A DNA stretch of 64,000 bases, from contig NZ_JAAGVC010000001.1 in assembly GCF_010858045.1 (NCBI RefSeq), positions 192,061 through 256,060 on the forward strand, read 5' to 3'. Positions 16,370-25,520 of this stretch are shown here, piece by piece. A program made the translations under genes and the position numbers. The first letter of the stretch is position 1, and each line of letters opens with the position of its first letter. The DNA is from Nocardia cyriacigeorgica (lineage in GTDB: Bacteria > Actinomycetota > Actinomycetes > Mycobacteriales > Mycobacteriaceae). Below the pieces are notes generated by a model. The model did not search any database. It worked only from the letters and a program-made list of their open reading frames with translations, and had not been told where the DNA came from.

Positions 16370-17614
16370 ATGTCTACTGATGCCGAAACCGCAGGTCTGG
16401 CGGCCGAGACGCCGGCCTGGCGGGACCGGAAGCGGTATATGTGGCTGTGGGGTCTGTTCGCGCCCACCGGACTGTTCACCATCGGGCTTCCGCTCGTCTG
16501 GGCGCTGAACGAACTGGGCTGGACCCGCCTGGCGCATGTGCCGTTCTGGCTGGGCCCGATCCTGGTGTATCTGGTCATCCCGCTGGCCGACATCTTCTTC
16601 GGCCCGGACGGCTCCAACCCGCCCGACGAGGTGATGGAGTGGCTGGAAAACGACAAGTACTACCGCTACCTGACCTACCTGTACCTGCCGTTCCAGTACG
16701 CCTCGCTGATCATGGCCTGCTACCTGATCACCGCCGACGACCTGAGCTGGCTCGGCATCGACGGCGGCCTGCTGGTGGTGGACAAGATCGGCCTGGCCAT
16801 CACGGTCGGCATCATCGGCGGTATCGGTATCAACACCGCCCACGAACTCGGCCACAAGAAGGTCGATCTGGAGCGCTGGCTCTCGCGCATCGCGTTGGCC
16901 CAGTCCTGCTACGGCCACTTCTATATCGAGCACAACCGCGGCCATCACGTGCGCGTCGCGACCCCGGAGGATCCGGCGAGTTCCCGGGTCGGCGAGACGT
17001 TCTGGGCCTTCTGGCCGCGCACCGTCGCCGGCGGTCTGCGCTCGTCGTGGCGGCTGGAGAAGACCCGCTTGGAGCGGCTCGGCAAGAAGCCGTGGACCTT
17101 GCAGAACGAGGTGCTCAGTGCCTGGCTGATGTCGGTGCTGCTGTTCGCGGTGCTGATCGCGGTGTTCGGTATCGAGGTGCTGCCGTATCTGCTGTTGCAG
17201 GCGTTGATCGGATTCAGCCTGCTGGAGGCGGTCAACTACCTGGAGCACTACGGGCTGGTGCGCCAGCGCACGGCCAGTGGACGCTACGAGCGGCCGGCGC
17301 CGGTGCACAGCTGGAACAGCGACCACCTGGTGACCAACATTTTCCTGTATCACCTGCAGCGCCACAGCGACCACCACGCCTACCCCACCCGCCGCTATCA
17401 GACGCTGCGCAGCTGGGATGGTGCGCCGAATCTGCCCAGCGGGTACGCGAGCATGATCCTGCTCGCGTACTTCCCGCCGATCTGGCGCCGGGTGATGGAC
17501 AAGCGGGTCCTCGCGCACTACGGCGGCGATATCACCAGGGCCAATATCCACCCGGCCAAGCGGGACAAGGTGCTGGCCCGCTACGGCGCGGCCGGGCAGG
17601 AGGCCACGCCGTGA
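16370..17614 (+). CDS. alkB: alkane 1-monooxygenase AlkB (copy 1)
   Basis: A 414-residue integral-membrane non-heme di-iron hydroxylase that oxidises the terminal carbon of n-alkanes, taking electrons from rubredoxin. Histidine boxes are HELGH (158-162), EHNRGHH (187-193) and LQRHSDHH near the C-terminus, with the family motif NYLEHYGL between them. Four to six hydrophobic helices precede and separate the boxes. The ATG at 16370 follows GGAGGAG by 7 nt. It overlaps rubA by GTGA, and rubB and a tetR follow. An operator with TACAAA/TTTGTA arms overlaps its promoter. Chain-length range cannot be read from sequence. Confidence 0.95.
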   Translation: MSTDAETAGLAAETPAWRDRKRYMWLWGLFAPTGLFTIGLPLVWALNELGWTRLAHVPFWLGPILVYLVIPLADIFFGPDGSNPPDEVMEWLENDKYYRYLTYLYLPFQYASLIMACYLITADDLSWLGIDGGLLVVDKIGLAITVGIIGGIGINTAHELGHKKVDLERWLSRIALAQSCYGHFYIEHNRGHHVRVATPEDPASSRVGETFWAFWPRTVAGGLRSSWRLEKTRLERLGKKPWTLQNEVLSAWLMSVLLFAVLIAVFGIEVLPYLLLQALIGFSLLEAVNYLEHYGLVRQRTASGRYERPAPVHSWNSDHLVTNIFLYHLQRHSDHHAYPTRRYQTLRSWDGAPNLPSGYASMILLAYFPPIWRRVMDKRVLAHYGGDITRANIHPAKRDKVLARYGAAGQEATP

Positions 17615-17793
17615 GCGCGTATCGGTGCCCGGTGTGCGACTACGTCTACGACGAGGCCACCGGCGAGCCGCATGAGGGCTTCCCTGCGGGCACGCCCTGG
17701 TCTGCGGTGCCCGACGACTGGTGCTGTCCGGACTGCGGGGTGCGGGAAAAGATCGATTTCGAGCCGGTCGGCAGCGATCAGGCGAGCCGGTAG
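17611..17793 (+). CDS. rubA: rubredoxin (first, RubA type)
   Basis: A 60-residue rubredoxin: YRCPVCDYVYDEATG and, 30 residues on, DDWCCPDCGV provide the two CxxC pairs that hold one iron. Between them lie the conserved GTPWSAVPDDW aromatic and acidic residues. It starts with a GTG in the GTGA overlap with alkB1. By position it corresponds to the first of the two rubredoxins in the mycobacterial alkB operon, and it probably carries electrons to AlkB, though the RubB-type partner is usually the competent donor. Confidence 0.92.
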   Translation: MSAYRCPVCDYVYDEATGEPHEGFPAGTPWSAVPDDWCCPDCGVREKIDFEPVGSDQASR

Positions 17794-17817
17794 ACCGGCG
17801 CGGGAGGAGAGGACGAC

Positions 17818-18000
17818 ATGACCGAGTACAAGCTGTACCAGTGCATCCAGTGCGGGTTCGAATACGACGAGGCCAAGGGCTGGCCGGAGGACGGCATCGC
17901 GCCCGGCACCCGCTGGGACGACATCCCCGACGACTGGACCTGCCCGGACTGCGGCGCCGCCAAGGCCGACTTCTTCATGGTCGAGATCGAGCGCTCGTGA
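17818..18000 (+). CDS. rubB: rubredoxin (second, RubB type)
   Basis: A 60-residue rubredoxin with [13 protein letters not shown] and [15 protein letters not shown] holding the iron. It begins at an ATG 24 nt after rubA, preceded by the strong GGAGGAGAGG site. This type ([10 protein letters not shown] with a following AKxDF) is the electron-transferring AlkG2 class in alkane degraders. The rubredoxin reductase is not encoded in this window. Confidence 0.93.
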   Translation: MTEYKLYQCIQCGFEYDEAKGWPEDGIAPGTRWDDIPDDWTCPDCGAAKADFFMVEIERS

Positions 18001-18041
18001 GATTTTTGACTGCGACAGATGCCCGTGCCAATGTCGCAGGC

Positions 18042-18662
18042 ATGCCGCGCAACGGGTCCAGACTTCCCTACCAGGAGGCCGCACGGGAGCTGCTGCGCAG
18101 CTCGGTCCTGGACGCCATGCGCGAACTGCTCACCGAGCGCGACTGGTCCAAGATCACCCTCGGGGATGTGGCCACTCGCGCCGGTGTCAGCAGGCAGACG
18201 CTGTACAACGAATTCGGCTCGCGCGCGGGCCTCGCCCAGGCCTATGCGCTGCGATTGGCCGACGATCTGGTCGACCACGTCGGGGCCGCCATCGACGACA
18301 ACGTCGGCGACGCGCGCGCGGCGTTCCGGCAGGGATTGTCCGGCTTCTTCGTCGAGGCCGCCGCCGACCCGCTGGTGCGTTCGCTGGTCGCGGGCGAGGT
18401 CAAGCTCGATCTGCTGCGGCTGATCACCCTCGATGCCGAGCCGCTGGTCGAGCACGCCACCGAGCGGCTGTCGGTCGCGTTCCGGCACAGCTGGGTCGAA
18501 GCCACCGCCGCGGAGGCCGATGTGCTGGCCCAGGCGCTCGTGCGGATCGCCCTGAGCTACATCCCCACCCCGCCCGCTCCTGGGCGCGACGCGCCCGAGG
18601 AGTTGAGCGCGCTGCTCGGTCCGTATGTCGAGGCGATTCTGGCCGCGCGCGGGGTGCAGTAG
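18042..18662 (+). CDS. TetR family regulator of the alkB operon (AlkX/AlkU-like)
   Basis: A 206-residue TetR protein. The DNA-binding domain is ITLGDVATRAGVSRQTLYNEFGSRAGL (about 40-65), followed by a helical ligand domain. The start at 18042 (MPRNGSRLPYQEAAR) aligns with the usual beginning of this subfamily; a GTG at 17997 in a GTGA overlap with the rubB stop is an equally coupled alternative that adds 15 residues. In related genera such regulators repress the alkB operon and are relieved by fatty-acid products; binding to the palindromes upstream of alkB1 is inferred. Confidence 0.88.
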   Translation: MPRNGSRLPYQEAARELLRSSVLDAMRELLTERDWSKITLGDVATRAGVSRQTLYNEFGSRAGLAQAYALRLADDLVDHVGAAIDDNVGDARAAFRQGLSGFFVEAAADPLVRSLVAGEVKLDLLRLITLDAEPLVEHATERLSVAFRHSWVEATAAEADVLAQALVRIALSYIPTPPAPGRDAPEELSALLGPYVEAILAARGVQ

Positions 18663-18928
18663 CTGCGGTGCTGCCGAGCCGCGGCCGAGGGGGCTCGACA
18701 CCGCGGTGGGCGCGGCTGTCGTAAACCGACCAGTTACGCCATGGTGGCCTTTTAATGCGGCGACGACCCGCTGCGTGCAAGCAGCACGCCCGTGCCACAG
18801 GTATGCCGTGATGTCGCTCACATGCTTGACGAGACAACGCGCTCTTATCAGCGCTGTAACGGTCACCACGTTTCCCAGCCAACGGAAGGTGTAACAGACC
18901 ACACGTCTGCGACTATGGATCTCCGTCG

Positions 18929-20119
18929 GTGTCAGGGTTCATTTTTAGCGGGGCAAGCGTGCAAACGGTTGGCAAACCGAGGGGATCGGCCGATCCCAAA
19001 CGCCACTTGTGGTCTCTCGGTCTCATCGCGCCTGCGTGCGCGTTGCTGCCTTCTCAACTGGTGTTGCATACCGGGTTGACCATCTTCTGGTGGATCGGCC
19101 CGATCATCGTGCTGATCGTGATTCCGGTGCTGGATCAACTCGTCGGCGAGGACGGCAGCAACCCGCGCGACGAGGACTACGAGCTGCTGTCCAACGACCG
19201 CTACTACCGGTGGTGCACCTACCTGTTCCTGCCCATCCAGCTGATCGGCCTGGTCGTGGCCGGCTATCTGTGGTCCGGCGACGAACTGAGCATCGTCGAC
19301 AAACTCGGGTTGGCCTCCACCCTCGGCCTGGTCTCCGGCATCGGGATCAATGCCGCCCATGAACTCGGCCACCGCGTCGAACGCCTGGAACGCTGGCTGG
19401 CCAAGATCGCGCTGGCCCAGTCCGGCTACGGGCATTTCTTCGTCGAGCACAACCGTGGCCACCACATGCGGGTGGCCACGCCGGAGGATCCGGCCAGCGC
19501 CAGGCTCGGTGAATCGCTGTGGGAATTCCTGCCGCGCAGCGTGTCCGGCGGATTCCGCTCGGCGATCCGGCTCGAGCGCGCCCGGCTGGCCCGCCGCGAT
19601 CTCGGCTGGTGGAGCGTGCACAACCACATCCTGCAGGCCTGGTCGATGACGGTGGTCCTGTTCGGCGGCCTGATGGTGGCCTTCGGCGTGCGAATCCTGC
19701 CCTACCTGCTGCTGCAGGCCGTCATCGGCGTGATGCTGCTGGAGACGGTCAACTACGTCGAGCACTACGGGCTGCTGCGTGAGCGCAGGCCCAGCGGCCG
19801 CTACCGGCGCTGCTCGCCGCGCGACAGCTGGAACAGCGACCGGCTCGTCACCAATATCTTCCTGTTCCACCTCCAGCGGCACAGCGACCACCACGCCAAC
19901 CCCGGCCGCCGCTATCAGACCCTGCGCAGTTCGCAACAGGCGCCGCAACTGCCCGCCGGCTACGCCACCATGATCCTGCTCGCGGCCATCCCGCCGCTGT
20001 GGCGGCGGGTGATGGATCCGCGCGTGCTCGCGCACTACGACGGGGACATCACCCGCGCCAATATCGCTCCGCGCAGGCGGGTTCGGATGCTGGCCAGGCA
20101 CGGGGCGGCCACGGCCTGA
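18929..20119 (+). CDS. alkB2: alkane 1-monooxygenase AlkB (copy 2)
   Basis: A 396-residue AlkB paralogue with the same boxes: AAHELGHRVE, EHNRGHHMRVATPEDPAS and LQRHSDHHANPGRRYQ, and NYVEHYGL. It shares long stretches with copy 1 but has a different, shorter N-terminus and no rubredoxins of its own, so it probably uses rubA/rubB from the operon upstream. The GTG at 18929 was taken as the start; a GTG at 18959 is possible, and ribosome-binding evidence is weak for both. The 266 nt before it carry no gene; only a weak inverted repeat (ATGT-N5-ACAT, near 18811) is visible. Confidence 0.9.
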   Translation: MSGFIFSGASVQTVGKPRGSADPKRHLWSLGLIAPACALLPSQLVLHTGLTIFWWIGPIIVLIVIPVLDQLVGEDGSNPRDEDYELLSNDRYYRWCTYLFLPIQLIGLVVAGYLWSGDELSIVDKLGLASTLGLVSGIGINAAHELGHRVERLERWLAKIALAQSGYGHFFVEHNRGHHMRVATPEDPASARLGESLWEFLPRSVSGGFRSAIRLERARLARRDLGWWSVHNHILQAWSMTVVLFGGLMVAFGVRILPYLLLQAVIGVMLLETVNYVEHYGLLRERRPSGRYRRCSPRDSWNSDRLVTNIFLFHLQRHSDHHANPGRRYQTLRSSQQAPQLPAGYATMILLAAIPPLWRRVMDPRVLAHYDGDITRANIAPRRRVRMLARHGAATA

Positions 20120-20121
20120 GT

Positions 20122-20147
20122 CCGGTGACTCGGTTGCCGAGCACCGG
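20122..20147 (+). terminator. hairpin after alkB copy 2
   Basis: CCGGTGACTCGG (20122-20133) pairs with CCGAGCACCGG (20137-20147) with a single bulge and a TTG loop. Confidence 0.55.
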
Positions 20148-20209
20148 TGCGGTGGGAGCGACTAGCCTTGCTTCGGAACCGATATCCGGAGAGAGGCTGA
20201 TCCAGGCGC

Positions 20210-21694
20210 ATGACGACCTCAGAACTTCCCGCACGTACGTCGCTGACCGCTGATGTCCGTAACGGCATCGATTACAAGGTGGCGGATCTGTCCTTGGCCG
20301 AGTTCGGTCGTAAGGAGATCCGGCTTGCCGAGCACGAGATGCCCGGCCTGATGGCTTTGCGTCGCGAATACGCCGACGTGGCGCCGCTGAAGGGCGCGCG
20401 TATCTCGGGTTCGCTGCACATGACGGTGCAGACCGCGGTGCTGATCGAGACCCTGACCGCACTGGGCGCGCAGGTGCGCTGGGCCTCGTGCAACATCTTC
20501 TCCACCCAGGACCACGCCGCGGCCGCGGTCGTCGTCGGCCCGAACGGCACCGTCGACGAGCCCAAGGGCACCCCGGTGTTCGCCTGGAAGGGTGAGACGC
20601 TGGAGGAGTACTGGTGGGCGGCCGAGCAGATGCTCACCTGGCCGGATGAGCCGGCCAACATGATCCTCGACGACGGCGGCGACGCCACCATGCTGGTGCT
20701 GCGTGGCGCGCAGTTCGAGAAGGCGGGCGTGGTCCCACCGGCCGACGAGGAGCACTCCGCCGAGTACACGGTGTTCTTGAACCTGCTGCGGGAGCGTTTC
20801 GAGACCGACAAGGGTAAGTGGAGCGCGATCGCCGAGAGCGTGCGCGGCGTCACCGAGGAGACCACCACCGGTGTGCTCCGGCTGTACCAGTTCGCGGCGG
20901 CGGGGGAGTTGGTGTTCCCGGCGATCAACGTCAACGACTCGGTCACCAAGTCGAAGTTCGACAACAAGTACGGCACCCGCCACTCCCTCATCGACGGCAT
21001 CAACCGCGGCACCGATGTGCTCATCGGCGGCAAGAAGGTGCTGATCTGCGGTTACGGCGATGTGGGTAAGGGGTGCGCGGAATCGCTTGCCGGACAGGGC
21101 GCCCGGGTGCAGGTCACCGAAATCGATCCGATCAACGCGCTGCAGGCGCTGATGGACGGCTACGACGTCGTCACCGTGGAGCAGGCCATCGCCGATGCCG
21201 ACATCGTCATCACCTCCACCGGCAACAAGGACATCATCACCCTCGATCACATGAAGGCGATGAAGGATCAGGCCATCCTCGGCAATATCGGTCACTTCGA
21301 CAACGAGATCGATATGGCGGCGCTGGAGCGTTCGGGCGCAACGCGTTTGAACATCAAGCCGCAGGTCGATCTGTGGACCTTCGGGGAGAGCGGCAAGTCG
21401 ATCATCGTGCTGTCGGAGGGGCGTCTGCTGAACCTGGGCAACGCCACCGGCCACCCCTCGTTCGTGATGAGCAACAGCTTCTCCAACCAGGTGATCGCTC
21501 AGATCGAGTTGTGGACCAAGCCCGACGAGTACGACAACGAGGTCTACCGGCTGCCCAAGCACCTCGATGAGAAGGTCGCGCGGATCCACGTCGAGGCGCT
21601 CGGCGGCACGCTGACCAAGCTCACCAAGGATCAGGCCGAATACATCGGCGTCGATGTCGAGGGCCCGTACAAGCCCGACCACTACCGCTACTGA
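20210..21694 (+). CDS. ahcY: adenosylhomocysteinase
   Basis: A 494-residue S-adenosylhomocysteine hydrolase that splits SAH to adenosine and homocysteine in the methyl cycle. The N-terminal half carries [10 protein letters not shown] and [13 protein letters not shown], the NAD-binding fold is [14 protein letters not shown], and the C-terminus ends [10 protein letters not shown] with the conserved Lys-Pro-x-x-Tyr-Arg-Tyr tail. The full actinobacterial length with its internal insertion is present. A GGAGAGAGG lies 13 nt upstream of the ATG. No SAH riboswitch could be recognised in the 90-nt leader. Confidence 0.96.
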   Translation: MTTSELPARTSLTADVRNGIDYKVADLSLAEFGRKEIRLAEHEMPGLMALRREYADVAPLKGARISGSLHMTVQTAVLIETLTALGAQVRWASCNIFSTQDHAAAAVVVGPNGTVDEPKGTPVFAWKGETLEEYWWAAEQMLTWPDEPANMILDDGGDATMLVLRGAQFEKAGVVPPADEEHSAEYTVFLNLLRERFETDKGKWSAIAESVRGVTEETTTGVLRLYQFAAAGELVFPAINVNDSVTKSKFDNKYGTRHSLIDGINRGTDVLIGGKKVLICGYGDVGKGCAESLAGQGARVQVTEIDPINALQALMDGYDVVTVEQAIADADIVITSTGNKDIITLDHMKAMKDQAILGNIGHFDNEIDMAALERSGATRLNIKPQVDLWTFGESGKSIIVLSEGRLLNLGNATGHPSFVMSNSFSNQVIAQIELWTKPDEYDNEVYRLPKHLDEKVARIHVEALGGTLTKLTKDQAEYIGVDVEGPYKPDHYRY

Positions 21695-21710
21695 TCCAGC
21701 GATACGGGAA

Positions 21711-21742
21711 GTGGGCCGTCGACGGAGACGTCGACGGGCCAC
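21711..21742 (+). terminator. ahcY terminator
   Basis: A 14-nt arm at 21711-21724 pairs with 21729-21742 with one mismatch across a GAGA loop, followed by a pyrimidine-rich TCTCGTTG. Confidence 0.65.
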
Positions 21743-21764
21743 TCTCGTTGTGGCGATGACCGGA

Positions 21765-22004
21765 TCAACACACCGTGCCGGGGGTGCAGCCGCGCCCGAT
21801 CTGGCCCAGCAGCTCCAGTACGTCCACCACCATGTCCGCGCTTCCCGACGCGCTGCCGGTGCCGCTGTCATCGATCGGGACGACCGCGGCGGGCGCCGCG
21901 GGCTCGAGGGCGAGGGGCGCCGCCGTGGCGGTGGCACCGCCGGTGACGGTGACCCCGAGCGCGACGGCAACGGCTGCGGTGCACAGGACGTGCTTCAACG
22001 ACAT
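21765..22004 (-). CDS. small secreted protein with C-terminal cysteine pair
   Basis: A 79-residue protein of unknown function. The signal peptide runs MSLKHVLCTAAVAVALGV to about ATAAPLA at 28-31. The mature part has an Ala/Pro-rich stretch, a Gly/Ser linker, then a short amphipathic helix (MVVDVLELLGQIG) and the ending RGCTPGTVC, with two cysteines that could form a disulfide. The ATG at 22004 follows GGGAGAA by 8 nt. It resembles in plan the 102-residue secreted protein at 47262-47570. Confidence 0.7.
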   Translation of the reverse strand: MSLKHVLCTAAVAVALGVTVTGGATATAAPLALEPAAPAAVVPIDDSGTGSASGSADMVVDVLELLGQIGRGCTPGTVC

Positions 22005-22189
22005 GTGTGCGTTCTCCCTAGTGACGATGGGCGTTCGAATGCTCCGGGGCGGAATCGGTCCGGGCATGTCGACCATTCCCGCTACGCTCGTCCATCGCGA
22101 GACCCGAATCCTGTTGGGATCAGAATCGCGGGCACTTCACCCATGTGCGCCTCCCGCCGAAGGAATTTCCGGCCCGAGGCGGCCCCGAG

Positions 22190-22195
22190 TACCCT
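22190..22195 (+). promoter_or_regulatory. -10 element of tmk, leaderless
   Basis: TACCCT is followed by 7 nt and the tmk ATG at 22203. Confidence 0.5.
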
Positions 22196-22202
22196 GCTGG
22201 CC

Positions 22203-22850
22203 ATGGGTGAACTGATCGCGGTCGAGGGGCTCGACGGCGCCGGTAAGCGGACGCTGATCGAGGGTCTGCTGGCGGCCCTGCGCGAGCGGGGGCTGCGCGC
22301 GGGCACGCTCGCCTTCCCCGGCTACGGCCGCTCGATTCACGCCGACCTCGCCGCCGAGGCATTGCGCGGATCGCACGGCGATCTCGCCGCCTCGATCAAT
22401 GCCATGGCGGTCCTGTTCGCGCTCGACCGTGCCGATGCGGCGATGGAGCTGTCGAACCTGTTGGACAGCAACGACATCGTGATCCTGGATCGCTATGTCG
22501 CTTCCAACGCAGCGTATTCGGCCGCCCGGGCCGAACAGTCCGCCGACGGCGAAATCGTCGGCTGGGTGGGCGATTTGGAATTCGGCCGGCTGAAGCTGCC
22601 GGTGCCCGCGCTCACCGTCCTGCTCGATGTGCCCACCGAGGTGGCCGCCGAACGTGCCCGCAGGCGCGGCGAACTCGACTCGACGCGGGCACTCGACGCC
22701 TACGAGCGCGACGCTGGATTACAGGCTCGCACCGGTGCGGTGTACCGGGAGCTGGCCGAGCGGGACTGGTACGGCCCGTGGTGGACATACCGATCCGATG
22801 ACGATCGCGCCGCCCTACTCGCCCGTTGTGTGGAAATCCTGGGCGAATAA
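22203..22850 (+). CDS. tmk: thymidylate kinase
   Basis: A 215-residue dTMP kinase that makes dTDP. The P-loop GLDGAGKRT (9-17) comes right after the start, DRYVASNAAYS is the DR(Y/H) motif of the phosphoryl donor and acceptor site, and a short LID follows LDVPTEVAAERARRRGE. The start sits in a leaderless context. It lies directly upstream of mtrA, as in mycobacteria, with 78 nt between. Confidence 0.93.
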   Translation: MGELIAVEGLDGAGKRTLIEGLLAALRERGLRAGTLAFPGYGRSIHADLAAEALRGSHGDLAASINAMAVLFALDRADAAMELSNLLDSNDIVILDRYVASNAAYSAARAEQSADGEIVGWVGDLEFGRLKLPVPALTVLLDVPTEVAAERARRRGELDSTRALDAYERDAGLQARTGAVYRELAERDWYGPWWTYRSDDDRAALLARCVEILGE

Positions 22851-22928
22851 GGTTGGATATGCGGCGCGCATGCACCAGTAATGCGCGTGGTGGCCCGATA
22901 CTGGCGTGGGAGATGACAACATAGAGAT

Positions 22929-23606
22929 ATGAAGCCGAAGATTCTGGTCGTCGACGACGATATGGCACTCGCAGAGATGCTCACGATCGTCCTGCGCGGG
23001 GAAGGGTTCGACCCGCATGTGGTCGGCGACGGCACGCAGGCGCTGTCGGCGGTCCGGGAAATCCGCCCCGATCTGGTGCTGCTGGACCTGATGCTGCCGG
23101 GCATGAACGGCATCGACGTCTGCCGCGTGCTGCGGGCCGACTCGGGGGTCCCGATCGTGATGCTCACCGCCAAGACCGACACGGTCGACGTGGTGCTCGG
23201 CCTGGAGTCCGGCGCCGACGATTACATCGTCAAGCCCTTCAAGCCGAAGGAGCTCGTGGCCCGCGTGCGCGCGCGGCTGCGCCGCACCGAGGAAGAGCCC
23301 GCCGAACTGCTCACCATCGCCGACATTGTCATCGACGTGCCCGCGCACAAGGTGAGCCGCGAAGGTCAGCAGATCTCGCTGACGCCGCTCGAGTTCGACC
23401 TGCTGGTGGCGCTCGCGCGCAAACCGCGGCAGGTGTTCACCCGTGAGGTCCTGCTCGAGCAGGTCTGGGGCTACCGGCACGCCGCCGATACCCGTCTGGT
23501 GAACGTGCACGTCCAGCGCCTGCGCGCCAAGGTCGAGAAGGATCCCGAGAACCCGGAGATCGTGCTGACCGTGCGTGGGGTTGGGTACAAGGCCGGACCG
23601 CCGTGA
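22929..23606 (+). CDS. mtrA: two-component response regulator MtrA
   Basis: A 225-residue OmpR-family regulator. The receiver domain has the acidic pocket VVDDD (7-11), the phosphoacceptor Asp53 in LVLLDLMLPG and the switch lysine in YIVKPFKPKE. The C-terminal winged helix contains LTPLEFDLLVALARKPRQVFTREVLLEQVWGY. MtrA is essential in mycobacteria, where it controls cell division, wall hydrolases and dnaA timing. The cognate kinase mtrB and the accessory lipoprotein lpqB follow. Confidence 0.96.
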   Translation: MKPKILVVDDDMALAEMLTIVLRGEGFDPHVVGDGTQALSAVREIRPDLVLLDLMLPGMNGIDVCRVLRADSGVPIVMLTAKTDTVDVVLGLESGADDYIVKPFKPKELVARVRARLRRTEEEPAELLTIADIVIDVPAHKVSREGQQISLTPLEFDLLVALARKPRQVFTREVLLEQVWGYRHAADTRLVNVHVQRLRAKVEKDPENPEIVLTVRGVGYKAGPP

Positions 23607-23645
23607 TCGGTCGTCGGTCCGGGTCGATGACTCGGAGGCGGCGGC

Positions 23646-25520
23646 TTGCCTGAGCACGAAGGCGGCCGCCTCGCCTCGCTGCAGCGAGGGCTCGCGCCGG
23701 TGGGTGCGTGGTTCAAGGGTGTCGGGAGTTCGCTCGGCCATCTGTGGCGGCGGTCGTTGCAGCTGCGCGTCATCGTCTCGACGCTGACGTTGTCGCTGAT
23801 CGTCATCACGATCCTCGGTGTGGTGCTCACCAGCCAGATCACCGATCGGCTGCTGGACGCCAAGATCAACGCGGCGATCGAGGAGATGGACCGCGCCCGC
23901 GCCACGGTGCAGAGCCAATTGCAGGGCGCCCACGATCCTGCGCTGCTGCGCCAGCGCTTGGCCGATGCCCGCACCGCGGTCTCCGATCGCGGTGGCGAGA
24001 GCCGGTCCGGCAGCGCGGCGGGCAGCTTCGACTCGGCGTTGAGCATCGTCGGCGGCACCCCGCCGCAGCAGATCACCGCGGGCCCGATCGAGCAGATCCC
24101 GGACGAGCTGCGCCGCTTTGTGCAGGGCAACCAGGTGAGCTACCAGTTCGCCACGGTGAACGATCCGGACGGCTACCAGGGCCGTGCCCTCATCATCGGC
24201 AGTCCGAGCGCCGACAACCCGACCCTCGAGACCTACCTGATCTTCCCGCTGGGAAATGAGGAGCGGTCGCTGGCGCTGATGCGCGGCACCATGATGGTCG
24301 GCGGTCTGGTGTTGCTGGTGCTGCTGGCCGCGATCACCGCGCTGGTCACCCGGCAGGTGGTATTGCCGATCCGGTCGGCGGCGCGGATCGCCAGCCGATT
24401 CGCCGACGGCCGGCTGCGCGAGCGCATGCTGGTGCGCGGCGAGGACGATATGGCGCGGCTGGCCGAGGCGTTCAACGAGATGGCCGAGAGCCTGTCCAAC
24501 CAGATCACCCAGCTCGAGGAGTTCGGCAATCTGCAACGCCGGTTCACCTCCGACGTCAGCCATGAGCTGCGCACACCGTTGACCACGGTGCGCATGGCCG
24601 CCGACCTGATCCACAGCAGCAGCGAAGACCTCGACCCGGCCCTCGCGCGCAGCGCCGAGTTGCTGGTCACCGAGCTGGACCGGTTCGAGGGACTGCTCAA
24701 CGACCTGCTCGAGATCAGTCGCCACGACGCGGGTGTGGCCGAGTTGCAGGTCGAATCGCTGGATGTGCGGATGTGCGTGCGCGCCGCGGTCTCGACGGTG
24801 CGGCATCTGGCCAAGGAATCCGGCGTGGAGGTGGTCGTCGACCTGCCGGAGGAGCCGGTGGTCGCCGAGGTCGATCCGCGCCGAGTGGAGCGGGTGCTGC
24901 GCAACCTGCTGGCCAACGCCATCGACCACAGCGAGGGCAAGCCGGTGCTGATCCGGATGCGCGGCGACAGCGAGGCCAATGCCGTCGCCATGGTCGTGCG
25001 CGATCAGGGCGTCGGGCTGCGTCCGGGGGAGGAGAAGCTGGTCTTCAGCCGGTTCTGGCGTTCGGATCCGTCCCGGATGCGGCGTTCCGGAGGTACCGGG
25101 CTGGGCCTGTCGATCAGCGTCGAGGACGCGAATCTGCACGATGGCAAACTGGAGGCCTGGGGTGAGCTCGGCGTCGGCGCCAGCTTCCGGCTGACGTTGC
25201 CACTGGTGCGCGGCCGCAAGATGGGCAAGAGCCCGCTGCCGTTGGAGCCGGGCGTGCGCAAGGTCCGGGCGGTTGCCGAACTGCCCGCGGCGGAGGCCGA
25301 ATCCGCTCCGGCCGCGGCCGGCCCGGCGATCTCGGAGGCCGGCGGCCCCGGCGCGGCCGAGGCGCAGACCTCCGGCCCGGGCCAGGACTCCGATACCGCG
25401 ACGACCGGACCGGCCGAGGATGCGCGAGCCACCCGGACCGGCACGCCTCACGACGGCGCATCCGGCACCGGCTCACCCACCGACGCCGTGCTCACCGACA
25501 CCGGAGACAAACAGCCATGA
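23646..25520 (+). CDS. mtrB: two-component sensor histidine kinase MtrB
   Basis: A 624-residue membrane kinase. Helix 1 (about 40-62) and helix 2 (about 216-240) flank a 150-residue extracellular sensor, followed by HAMP, the H-box [14 protein letters not shown] with His306, and the N, G1 and G2 boxes ([33 protein letters not shown]). About 100 residues of Ala/Pro/Gly-rich, probably disordered tail extend beyond the ATPase core. The start is a TTG at 23646 after GGAGG; the other frame from the mtrA stop closes early. Its stop overlaps lpqB by ATGA. Confidence 0.94.
   Translation: MPEHEGGRLASLQRGLAPVGAWFKGVGSSLGHLWRRSLQLRVIVSTLTLSLIVITILGVVLTSQITDRLLDAKINAAIEEMDRARATVQSQLQGAHDPALLRQRLADARTAVSDRGGESRSGSAAGSFDSALSIVGGTPPQQITAGPIEQIPDELRRFVQGNQVSYQFATVNDPDGYQGRALIIGSPSADNPTLETYLIFPLGNEERSLALMRGTMMVGGLVLLVLLAAITALVTRQVVLPIRSAARIASRFADGRLRERMLVRGEDDMARLAEAFNEMAESLSNQITQLEEFGNLQRRFTSDVSHELRTPLTTVRMAADLIHSSSEDLDPALARSAELLVTELDRFEGLLNDLLEISRHDAGVAELQVESLDVRMCVRAAVSTVRHLAKESGVEVVVDLPEEPVVAEVDPRRVERVLRNLLANAIDHSEGKPVLIRMRGDSEANAVAMVVRDQGVGLRPGEEKLVFSRFWRSDPSRMRRSGGTGLGLSISVEDANLHDGKLEAWGELGVGASFRLTLPLVRGRKMGKSPLPLEPGVRKVRAVAELPAAEAESAPAAAGPAISEAGGPGAAEAQTSGPGQDSDTATTGPAEDARATRTGTPHDGASGTGSPTDAVLTDTGDKQP

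Noticed and set aside
20120..20209. SAH riboswitch before ahcY
   Set aside because: The leader has a simple alkB2 terminator hairpin and a ribosome-binding site, but the conserved SAH riboswitch core could not be matched.
23606..23646. MtrB starting at the GTG that overlaps the mtrA stop
   Set aside because: That frame ends at a TGA after 16 codons; the kinase frame begins at the TTG after GGAGG.
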